From: Paratrimastix pyriformis
Taxonomy: Eukaryota; Preaxostyla; Paratrimastigidae
Length of the DNA: 64,000 nucleotides
Reading direction: 5' to 3'
NCBI GenBank assembly: GCA_027972325.1
Contig: JAPMOS010000001.1
Span: 1,591,821 to 1,655,820 of the forward strand
In this document: positions 11,900 through 22,217 of the stretch, in pieces
Layout of the letters: each line of letters opens with the position of its first letter
How positions within the stretch are numbered: the stretch's first letter is position 1
The notes under the pieces: model-generated
Databases searched by the model: none
What the model was told of the DNA's origin: nothing
What the model saw: the letters and a program-made list of their open reading frames with translations, nothing else
Program-made: the position numbers and the translations under genes

Positions 11900-12401
11900 T
11901 CATGGGAATGATGCGATCGGGGAGAAAACGACAGTGACGGCAGCAACCAGGAGCGCGGACGGAGGTGGGGAGCCAGGGCTGCCGAAGAGGCTTGTCCGGA
12001 GGAGGTGGGCAATTAGGAGGATGACGAGGACTCCAAGGCCGAGGAGGAGGCCGACTGGATCGACACCCTCGAGGGGCTGGCGCATGGGGACGGGGACCTG
12101 GGGCCGACCCGGTGGAGGACGAAAATGCCGACAAGGGCGCACTCGGGCGCTGCCGGCGAGAAACAGCCGAATGAGATGCCCGAGGCAGTCGAGGAATTGT
12201 CTTTCGATGGTTGAACTCCAATCTGCGAATCAAAACGCCCACAAGCGCGCAAATGAGCACATGGCAGGGGTGAATCCCACGCAGAACAGCATCGGTCAAA
12301 AGGGCACGGTGCTCGATTCCTGCACAGAGTGAGCTCGGGGCATCGGTCACCCAGAGAAAAATGAAAACGGAAATCCTTGTAAAGAGCCAATTTTCGGGCA
12401 T
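11900..12401 (-). CDS. Small predicted type I membrane protein (142 aa), unrecognised
   Basis: Three exons, 12261-12401, 12133-12222 and 11900-12097, join in frame with GT-AG introns of 38 and 35 nt. The predicted protein starts MPENWLFTRISVFIFLW, a good signal peptide ending near SSLCAG. A lumenal part of about 60 residues with several cysteines follows (HPCH, GCFSPAAPEC). Then comes one clear membrane segment (VGLLLGLGVLVILLIAHLL) and a tail of about 30 residues with a second hydrophobic stretch (LLVAAVTVVF). The three exons lie in different reading frames and fit only when the introns are removed, which supports the model. I do not recognise a family, and transcription is unproven. It lies downstream of PIG-U on the same strand. 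Confidence 0.5.
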
Positions 12402-12646
12402 CAAGTCAGTCGACCCTCTCCGTCCAGACGGACCTGCCCCATGTGCTGGCCTGCTCGAACCACTGCCCGCCGGGCCAGCTTCGTGTGGGTTGGTGGGCCC
12501 GCCAGGACTTGCGTCCAACAGAACAACGACCGAACACGAACGAGCGAGCCAATGAAGGGACCTACGGGGAGGAAGGCAAGGCAGGGTCCAGACCGGAAAT
12601 CAACCGTCACGCGGTGAGATCAAAAAGGGCACCGTAGAGGGTCGTG

Positions 12647-13058
12647 TCAATGGTTCAGGGCTTCCTCTACTTGGAGGAGGGAGAGAGCGAGCCAAATCTG
12701 ACCTGTAAAAGCCGAGCAAAAGCGCGGGGACGGCCGCTCCATGGCGGGCAGTGGTGAGAACGGCCAGGCAGGCAGGCAGACCTCGTTCGTCATGTGCGCT
12801 GTGGCTGCTTGGAAATGGTCGTCATCTGAGTCGAAACCAGTGGGCAGGTCGCGGCTGAGGCCAATGAAAGAGCAACCCGACACACCAGACGAAGGCCCCT
12901 TCGGGGGAGGTGAGTTGGCCTCGGGTGGGTCGAAAACAACCTTCAAGTGGTCTGCTGCTCCCGATGATATGGGGTTTCAAAAAGACACGGGTGGTTCCCT
13001 ATCCAACTCAAACGACGATAATCGGCGCACAAGTGGTGACCGGGAAAAAGGTCATCAT
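12647..13058 (-). CDS. Small hypothetical protein (about 75 aa)
   Basis: This is a weak but coherent model. An exon beginning MMTFFP at 13058 joins at 12940 to VVFDPPEANSPPPKG, and continues to LSRDLPTGFDSDDDHF and HMTNE. After a phase-0 intron starting GTCTGC it reads IWLALSLLQVEEALNH and stops at 12647-12649. The middle part is acidic and Pro-rich, and the end is an amphipathic helix. No family is recognised. The first exon could be wrong, or the segment could be part of a longer gene. Confidence 0.3.
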
Positions 13059-13252
13059 GTCATGCGATATAGCGTTCAACCACCAACGCGCAGGATAGGG
13101 AACGACCCCAACGACCCATAATACAAGGTGCACATTGACGTGCGGTCCCTTGGGGGCTGAACAAAGTAACCCTCCGGCCAACAACAGTGTGGGAAAATCT
13201 GCCGGACAGGCGCGGGTCGAATTATTTCGTGACACCAGAAACAGGGTACTGT

Positions 13253-15240
13253 TTACTGCAGTACGATTGTTTCGCGCTCTCTTCTGTCATCGTTCACGCG
13301 GAGGAAGGTCGGAAGGGATCTCAGAGGGAGACCTCTCGAGCTGCTTGAGATCGTGCTGCGATCGGATGGCTGCCCACAGAGCATCAGAGAGAAGGAGAAC
13401 CTAGGCCGCCGGAATCGTTTTGTCAAAGTGGTGGAGTCTCTGCAGACCAACACAGCGTTTGTAAAAAGGTTGGCAGCCCAGAAGAAGTTCGAGTTTCCCG
13501 TGCCAAGGATAATCCAGAGATGCCAAAACACGACTGTCAGGAGCCCGCCGAAGAGGATACCCAAAGCCTCCACCAACCCATAACGGAGTCCTGCACCACC
13601 GACCAAGAGCAGGAGAAGCAAGACGAAGGGTCAGAGCGAGTTCCGAGCGGGCCCGGGCAAGGATACTGACGTTGGATGACGTCGGGGTGCATCAGGAGGA
13701 GGACCAGCCAGAGGGCAAGGTCGCCGACGGTCGGGTAGTTCTTGAAGAGGGACATGGTTGCGAAGAGGAGCCCCGTGCAAAAGAGCGGGTGCCGCCTGGG
13801 GGGATTGAGCCCGAGAATGGCTGCTGGATGTGCGGGGTCGAGGGCCGGGCAGACCCGAGCTTGACCAGGTAGGGGACGGCGAAGAGCGGCCCCGCGAAGG
13901 CCCCGAAGGCCACCAGGAAGAGGGTCCGGAACTCGGGGAATACCTCGGTGAAGAAGTACCAGGTGGCCCCCATGTTGGGCCGTAGCTCTACCATCCGCAG
14001 GGCCGCCATGGGACCCTGCCGAAGGCTCGCCCCGACCATCCCGAGGAGCCCGCCAAGCGTGCACCCTGGGGCGGGGCGGGTGCGGGCAGTGTCGGGGCAG
14101 AGGGAAGGAAATGGCGGAAGGTGACTTCGCACACACGAAACTGCAAAGCTGACGCAAAGGGAGGCACGCGGATGGGTCTCATCCGGTGCGTGCGCGTGAG
14201 TTTGGAGGGAGCTGACCATGGGGGAGCCAGGCCAGAATCAGGACCGCCGAGAGGAACTCCAGGGCGAGCCAGCAAGCAACCGAGCCCACCAGAAGCTGCC
14301 CCCCCCCCCCCCCCCCAAGCGCGAACAGAGCCCCGGCACAAGGAAGAAGGAAGAAGGTCAGTCGCTCAATGCAAGGGGCAGCCAACCTTGGCGAAGAGGA
14401 CCCAGGACCACCACTCGTCGGAATTGGGACTGTAAGGTCGAGCGTCATCGGATTTATGCGGAGCCGAGCGCCGGGCCCGCGCGGCAACCACCAGGGCGGA
14501 CAGCGGGAGGACGAGGAGCAGGGTGGGCGGCTCCAGGTGGGACGCCACAGAGAGGGCCAGGCACAGCAGAAGCCCCATCCCTGGGAGGGGCAAGAAGAAA
14601 GGAGAAGAAAAAGGAACCGGGGCATGATCAGAAAGGACGGCACCGCACAGTCGGGGCAGACCTCGGGTTGCACACCAGATGGCGGCCACCACGGCGAGAT
14701 GCGGCCAGACGGTCGAGTTGAGGCCCACGGCAGAGATGACGGTGAGGGGGTTCAGAAGGTATCTAGAGAAGACGGGTGCCAGCATCGCAGCCCCATGGAA
14801 ACGGAGACGGACAGCATGCATACAACTGTGCTGGCCTGCTCTCGCAGCGAGGGGGCGAGATGACCGGTACGTACCAGTCCAACGGAGGCCGCGTCCCGGA
14901 AAATGAGGGATAAGACCCAGCCGATGGTAAGGTCGGCAGCAAAGATAATTGCGGCGTGAGAGGCGGATGGAAGAACGGCCATCAGTGAGAGCAACGCGCC
15001 AGGCGAATGAACCAATGATGAGGTATATGGGTTGATGTGATGGCGCAATAAGAAAATACCTTCTTTTACTAGGAAGAGGAAGAAATCGGACAGGATGATG
15101 CAATTTCGCGGACATCTAGAATAACTGGAAAATGCAGTCGCGACTTCGACACGGGCGTCAAAGAATCCGGAAAGTGGGAGCAAAACGATGCGGATTCCTA
15201 AAGCTAAAAGCAACACCACGCAAAGGGTCCATTTCGGCAT
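13253..15240 (-). CDS. PIGU: GPI transamidase subunit PIG-U
   Basis: PIG-U is a polytopic ER membrane subunit of the complex that attaches GPI anchors to proteins. The start MPKWTLC lies at 15240. Exon 1 (15114-15240) joins exon 2 (14875-15068) across a 45-nt intron (GTCCGC...TAG), restoring FSSYSRLKEGIFLLRHHINP. Family landmarks follow in order: VHSPGALLSLM, RYLLNPLTVISAVGLNST, a hydrophobic block ending VVAARARRS, and the signature region WYFFTEVFPEFRTLFL. Then come MSLFKNYPTVGDLALWL and HLWIILGTGNSNFFWAANL, both strongly diagnostic of PIG-U. The stop is at 13253. A run of 18 C on the + strand (14299-14316) reads as six glycines in a membrane loop. Several internal introns remain approximate. 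Confidence 0.9.
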
Positions 15241-15284
15241 GTTGTGAAATAGCAAATAGTACACCAAAGGAGAACGACGCCACG

Positions 15285-15312
15285 GTGCTCTCGTGTGAGG
15301 CTAACAAGGAGC
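15285..15312 (+). repeat. Partial copy of dispersed GCCTC-hairpin repeat
   Basis: TCTCGTGTGAGGCTAACAAG closely matches one end of the copy at 42746-42795 and overlaps the hairpin arm GTGTGAGGC. It is a truncated copy. Confidence 0.6.
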
Positions 15313-15478
15313 CATGAGAAAGAAATCACAAAAGGGTTTATCCCCAATTCCCCCCACCTCATCACCTCCGATAGGCTTCGTCTCAAATGACATCGCATCT
15401 GATCACCCCCACCTCCTTCAGCACCGAGCCGGCTGGTGGAGCCTCGTGGTTGCGCTTGGACGGTATGCCACCATCCTG

Positions 15479-15526
15479 TCAGTCAGTCAGTCTCGTGTTA
15501 ATGCAGCCTCGTAGGAGGCTAACTAG
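15479..15526 (+). repeat. Dispersed short repeat with GCCTC/GAGGC hairpin
   Basis: The block opens with (GTCA)n, continues TCTCGTGTTAATGCAGCCTC and ends GAGGCTAACTAG. Its inverted copy lies at 42746-42795, in an ATM intron, with about 33 nt identical in a row. GCCTC-N4-GAGGC can fold into a hairpin. Confidence 0.7.
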
Positions 15527-16148
15527 AAAGTCGCAATCGAGAAGAGTTCACAAAAGGTTTTTACACCCTTTTCCCAACCCCAGTCCCTCATCTTCACAAA
15601 CGGTCCCTCATCCCCAGCCACTCCCACCCGTGATGTCTTTTGATATACTATTTTTCGCTTCCTTTCGGAGGACGGGATGACGAAGCAGAAGGGAAGAGCC
15701 CCCCAAGCGAGCCACTCCCTTCTCCCACTTGCCCACTCCACCCATTCGCGGCAACATTTTGTGGAAATGCAAGTAGGATTGCAGGGCCAGCTAGATTTTT
15801 CGACAATGAGCTCTTCAGAAGGGGGGGAAACGTGTTGGCCCGGGGACGATGGGGCAATTTCCAGAGAAGAACGAAGAAGGAGGTGAAGGAAGGGGAAAAA
15901 ATGTGAAATGAGAGAGGAGACTGATACGAAATTGAAAGGACGATAGAGGACTCGGGCTTCAGAATTTGCTTCTCTTTTTTTGTCAAAGGCCTTCTACCGC
16001 ACACTGCCACAGGGCAAGGACGATGCATGACTCTGGGACAACGGGGAGCCGGAGAAGGACAGGCAGGAAGACGACACTTGTCAAAGCATAACCAATAACC
16101 CCAGCGGGGAAAATAGTCACCACCTCTCGCGGGCTTTTCCGAGGGCTT

Positions 16149-19100
16149 ATGAGTGACGTTTCCTTTTTTGACGAGCCTCCGAAGGTTCAATTCCTTTCTT
16201 ATTGTTTTCACGACCCCACCTTTTTGCCCCTGAAGGCCGCCGACACTCAGCCCAATCCCACTCCCTCCGCCGAATTCGACCAAGCTTCATTCGAGGTCTG
16301 ATGAGTTGGGATGTTTCGACCATACTTACATATTTTCATCGTTCTAGCCCGTTGAATTAAGTCTGGAACGTGTAATCCCTTTCACGATTGTATCTCCTAT
16401 AGGCCCGTCGCCTTCGTTCCCCGATGCCCGCACAGAGGACGCATTTGCGTCCTCGATCAAAGAAATTGCCCCTCCCACGCCGCCGGCTCCGCCCCCTCTG
16501 GACGGTGGCTTCGATCAAGCCTCGTTTGAGGGGGCGGCTGTTCCCACGACTCAGCCCGGGGGCTCCCCCCTTCCTCTTCCGGGTGGCCCTGTTCCTCCGC
16601 CTGGTCCCCAGATCCCGCCGGCTGTCTCTGGTGTTTTTGCCCCGGCGCCCTTCCCCGGCGATGTCGAAGCCCACGCTTCGCCGGCGGCGGCGGCGGCGTC
16701 TGCCCTTCCCGCACCGCAACCCGCCGGCCTGCCGCCTCCGCCTCCGCCGGCAACGACCCTAACCGCTCCAAGCGCACCGTCGGCTGCGCGGCGGACGCCC
16801 TCGTATGCGACCTACTTCATGCAGCAGCAGCAGGAGATTGCCGCCCGCCAGGCGCGCGAGTCTCAGCAGCAGCAGCAGCAGTTGTCACCACTGCCCACCC
16901 AGCCCGCAGCCCTCGCAGAGCCCCAAGCCCCGGCGCAGCAGCAGCCTCGTGGGCAGATGTCCGTGCCGCCTCTTCAGTTGGGCGGCCCGCCCCGCGTGCC
17001 CGCCATCAGGCAGCCCCTCTCGGCCCGGGGCGGCCCCGCGATGGGCTCGGCCGGCTCGCCCATGGGGGGTGAGGCCGCCTCGGTGGACTCCGCCTCGACC
17101 GAGCCCTCGCCCCGCTCGGAGGCCTCGCCCGCCACGACTGCTCACTCGGCCCCTTTCACGGTCCACGCCCCTCGACCCCTCGGAGGGGCCATGGGGGGGA
17201 TGCACTTGCCCACACCCCGCGGAAGTGGGCAGCCCCTCCATCCGGCCACGGCCACGGCCACGGCCACGGCCACGGAGCACCTCACTCCTCGATCAGGGGC
17301 CCCGGGCGCTTTGTCGGCCCACCGGCACAGCCAATCGCTGGTTTCGCTCTTCCCCAGCGACCCCGAGGGCCAGGGCCAGGGCCAGGGCCAGGGCCAGGGC
17401 CCCGTCACCCCGCGCTCGGCCACCCTGCCCCGCACGCCCCGCTCGCCCAGCGCCCCCTCACAGCCAGGTTTCGCCCCTCCGCCACAGGGCTTCCCGCCCC
17501 AACCCCAAGGGCCCGAGTGGGCCCCCCCGGCGGCTGGCCGGCCCCCATGGGAGTCGGGGGGTGCGGCCCCGGGGCCACAGGGCACGGGCGGCGCGGCGGC
17601 CTTCGCCTTCGGCGACGAGACCACCACCGCGGCCTCGCCGCGGACTTCCATCCCCTACCAGCAGCAGCCTGGCTACGGGGCCTGGGCCCAGCCCCCTCCC
17701 ACGGGGCAGCCTCCCTACGGCCCTGCCCCTGGCGCCTGGCCCCCGCAGGCGGCGCCCGCGCAGCAGCAGCACACGCCGCGCGAGGGCTACGGGACCCCGC
17801 CCATGCCCTACGTGCGCCCTCCCGTCCCTGCGTCCGCGCCTGGGGCCGAGCTGGGCCAGCCCTACGGGGGCCCCGCGCCCGATGGGTACCCCCCGCGGTA
17901 CGGCGGTCCGGTGCAGCCTCGCCCCGGGGCCTCCGCCCAGTACGGCCGCCCCTACGGCCCCTACGGCGGCCAGGAGCCGCTCGCCCAGTCGCCTCGCCCC
18001 GGGGCCCCCGCCCAGTACGGAGGCCCCTACGGCCCCTACGGCGGCCAAGAGCCCCTCGGCCAGCCGCCCGGCGGCTACGGCCACCCCGACATGGGCCAGG
18101 GGCCACCCCGCCCCCAGTACCCGCCCACCGCGCAGCCCCAGTACCCCCCTGCACCCCCGGCGCCGTACGGCGGCCCTGAGACCTCGCATTACCATGGCGG
18201 CCCCATGCCCATGCCCGGCGGCCCCATGCCCATGCCCGGGGGGGCGTCCCAGTGGGGGGCCGACGGCTCGGGCCCGGCGTACGGTGGCCCCTATGGGGGC
18301 GGCCCGGGGGCGCCCGGGGGCGCTCAGCCGTGGGAGGCCGGGCCCATGGCCAGCCCCAGCCCCGTCCAAGAGCCCATGCCCCCCCGGGCCCACCCGCACC
18401 CGCTGATATGCTTCGGCCACGGGGGCCTGATGGTGACCTCTTTCCCGCGGTTCATCGTCTACAGGCAGCCCGCGCCCCCCCCGCCCGCATTCGGGGCCGA
18501 CCCTTGGCAGCAGCAGCAGCAGCAACCGCAGCAACCGCAGCTTGTCCGTGGGCCGACCGCATTCCCTCGCCCCCGCATTCCCTCGCCCCCGCATTCCCTC
18601 GCCCCCGCATTCCCTCGCCCCGCATTCCCTCGCCCCGCATTCCCTCGCCCCCGCATTCCCTCGCCCCCGCATTCCCTCGCCCCCGCATTCCCTCGCCCCC
18701 GCATTCCCTCGCCCCCGCATTCCCTCGCCCCCTCGCCGCCTCCCCGGGCCACACGCGGAGGCCTTCCCTCCAGCACTGCTTGTGCCCCCCGGTTCTTCCC
18801 CGCCCTCCTTCGTTCCTTCACGCCGCCTCTCTTCGTGCCAACGACTGACCTGCCTCGGCTGGCTGCCCATGCGGTGGCGCCGATGGGCTGGCCGCGGGTG
18901 GGGTGGCGGGCGGGGTGCAGGAGCGCCGCCTACTGCGGTTCGAGGTGCAGACGCACCGGTTGCAGCAGCTGGTGGGCCACAAGGCCCCCTTCCGGGCGCT
19001 GGGCCTGTATCCGGGCCCGGGCAGCGCCAAGGACGCGCTGGGCTTCCTGAAGCGGGTCGTGCCCAGCCTGGGCGGCCCCGGGGCCGACGAGAGCGGCGGC

Positions 19101-22100
19101 CAGGCCCGGGCTAGCGAGGAGAGCGACCTGGTCTACTCGGAGGGCCCCACCCAGCACGACTCGCTGCACACCCTCTGGGCCCTGGTCAGGGTCCTCTGCG
19201 AGTGACGGTCCGCACCCCCCCCCCCATGCCCCTCGCACCCCATCGCCTCCCTCGCCTCCCTCGCCTCCCCACATTCCGGCCGCTTCCGTCTGCCCCTCGC
19301 GGCCCGTTGCAGGGCCTTCTCGCTGCGGGGCCCCAGTCGGCCGCCCTGCAGGAGGTGCAGCGGATGCTGCTGGCCGGGTCCCGCGGCGACGAGCGAGGCC
19401 GCCCCGCCCCAGCCGGCCGACACGGGCCGGGCCCTGGAGATCATCAAGCGGGCCATCCTCGCGGGCGACCTCGCCACAGTCCGCAGCGCCCCCGCTGGCC
19501 TGCTGTCCCCGGCGTGCCCTGCCCTGCCCTGCCCTGCCCTGCCCTGCCCTGGCTCGCGTGTCCCAGCAACCGGGGACGGGCCGCTTTGGTGGGTCACCGC
19601 ATCGCCTGACGCCCTTCTTCCCCACGCTCCTGCCCCCCTCGCGCGCGCGCAGGCCTGTCAGGAGGCGGCCCGCGCACGGATGTGGGCCCACGCGCTGCTG
19701 CCTCGCACGTGGACCGGACGCTGTACAAGCGGACCATCGCCCACTTCGCGACGGACATGCTCCGCGACGGCAACCCCTGCGCACGTTCTACCTCATCCTC
19801 GCCAACCAGCCCGGCGGTCCGCCCATCCAGCCCCTGCCACCACCACCACCACCCACCACCCACCACCCACCACCCACCACCACCACCACCACCAACGCCA
19901 CCACCACCAACGCCACCACCACCAACGCCACCACCACCAACGCCACCACCACCAACGCCACCACCCACCTCCCACTCTGTACCACCCGGGATCTCACCCA
20001 TCGATCCCCATCCCATCGGTCCTATCCCATCCCATCCCATCCCATCGGTCCTATCCCATCCCATCGGTCCCATCCCCCTGGCCCGCTGCTGCTGGGGCGC
20101 AGAGCTTTTCCGGGCAGCCGTCCCCGAGGGGCAGACCCAGCTGCCACAGGAGCGGGCGGGCATCCTCGACCGCTGGCGGGTCCACCCCACCCACCCACCC
20201 ACCCACCCCTACACCCCTCTCCGCCGACCCCTCTCCGCCGACCCCTCCCCCTCCACTCCTCGGGGGCGCCTTCTTTGTGATGCCGCTGCCCTTCATTCCT
20301 CCCGGGTGCGGCGCTGCCCTGCCCTGCCCTGCCCGGCCCGGCCCGGCCCTGCCCTGCCCGGCCCGACTGGCTGGCTGCCTGGCTGGCTGGCTGGCTGGCT
20401 GGCTGGTTGGCTGGCTAGCTGGCTGGCTGGCTGGCTGGCTGGCTGGTTGGCTGGCGGGCTGGCTGGCTGGCTGGCTGACTGACTGACTGACTGACGCCCC
20501 GGCTGGGAGTGGGTCTGTGCAGGACAACCTGGCGATGGTGCTCAGCAACCGGACCCCGAGGACGAGCAGGTCGTGCTGCAGCTGGGCGACTCGCTCTGCC
20601 ACGCCCGCGGCGACATGGCCGCCGCCCACTGCTGGTCGGCCCCGCCGCCCCCGTTGCCCGCCCCGCCCGCCCCGTTGTCCGCCCCGCCCCGCCCCCTGCC
20701 CACCGCCGCCTGTCCTGGTCTCACCTGGCGCCGTCTCGGGCTGGCCGGGCAGCTACCTGATCGCCGGGTGCCCGTTCGACCAGTGGGGCAACCCGACGCG
20801 CGCATGGTCCTCTCGGTCCGCCTGGCCCCTGGCCCCCTGGCCCCCTGGCCCCCTCTACCCTCTGGCCTCTTTCTGGCCCCTCACTTCTGCCTCTGGCCCC
20901 TGGCCCCTGGCCTCTGGCTCTCCCTGCCCTGGCCCCTGGCCCCTGGCCCCTGGCCCCCTGGCCCCGGGCCCCCTGGCCCCTGGCCCCACCGCCCCCGCCA
21001 TCCTGATGTTCACGGCCGCGACGGGCATCTGGTGGGGCGCAGGGGCCGACCACCAGCGGTACCCGCGGACCTTCTGCACGGTGGAGGCCCTCCAGCGGAC
21101 GGAACTGGTCGAGATGGCCCTCACCCGGGCCAACGCCCAGTTCCTGCTGCCCCTGCTGCAGCCCTTCAAGGTGCACTACGCCCGGCTGCTGATCGAGATG
21201 GGCCACCTGGCCGCCGCCCGGCGGTGCGTCGAGGGCGTCAAGAGCCGCATCCGCCAGACGAGCCGCCCCAACCAGCTGCAGGCGTACTCGGCCCAGTTCG
21301 GGGCGGCCCTTCAGGAGACCGACGACCTCCTCGCGGCCCTCGCAGCCGCCCCAGCCAACAAGCAGCCGTCCGCACCCGCCCGCACCCACCCGCACCCACC
21401 ACCCACCACCCACCACCCACCACCCACCACCCCGCACTCGGCCTGCCCGATCGTCCCCGTCCCCGGAGAGGCGCCCGCTTGGTGCTGCTCGCCTCATCCG
21501 ACCCTCCCTTCCCTCGCTCGCCTCCCGTCGGGCCTCCCGTCGGGCGCAGGGGCGGGGCCGATGCGGGCGGGCCCTCGATCATCGGGCGGGTCTTCAGCCT
21601 CTTCGGCGGCTCGGCGGCCCCCCGGAAGGAGTCCACCCCGGCCCCCGACGAGCAGCGGCCCGGCTCGGCCGCCCCCGCCCCGCCCGACGGGCGCCACATG
21701 CCCATGCCGGGCGCCCTGCCCCCCGCCGCCCCGCCCCCCGGCGCCGGCTTCTTCGCCGAGACCCTCACCAGCCCCCGCCAGCCCGTCCGTGCCCGTGCCC
21801 ACGCCCATGCCATGCGTTGCCATGTTGCCGTGCCGTCGTTGCTCTCGCTCACCTCTGGTCTGGGCGCCTCTGGTCTGGGTGCGGCCACGGGGCGCGCAGC
21901 TGGCCTCGCCTCGGCCCCCCTCGGCCGCCCCCACGCCGCCTGTGGGCCGGAGCCCCGAGGAGGAGATGCCCCCGCCCCCGCCGGCCGTCCCGCCCTCGCC
22001 CGCCCCCTCGCCCGCCCCCAGCCCCGCATCGGCCGAGAAGGGGACGCGCACCGTCCGCCCGCCCGCACCCCCGCCCGCGCCTGCCCGCCCCCACGCACCC

Positions 22101-22120
22101 TCGCGCGCCCAAGCACCCCC

Positions 22121-22151
<31 letters not shown>

Positions 22152-22155
22152 ACAC

Positions 22156-22217
<62 letters not shown>

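Larger units (their letters stand above)
15241..16148. other. Divergent intergenic region between PIG-U and SEC16
   Basis: About 0.9 kb separates two head-to-head start codons. It has lower GC than its flanks. It contains two copies of a dispersed hairpin-forming repeat, listed separately. I see no supported gene; it should hold both promoters. Confidence 0.55.

Noticed and set aside
11370-11937. Two opposing open frames of about 170 codons
   Set aside because: Neither resembles a family, both lie in lower-GC intergenic sequence, and each can be the shadow of the other.
16805-18406. Long Arg/Pro/Ser-rich frame overlapping SEC16 exon 3
   Set aside because: It is a shifted-frame shadow of the Gln/Pro-rich SEC16 coding sequence, caused by high GC at codon position 3.
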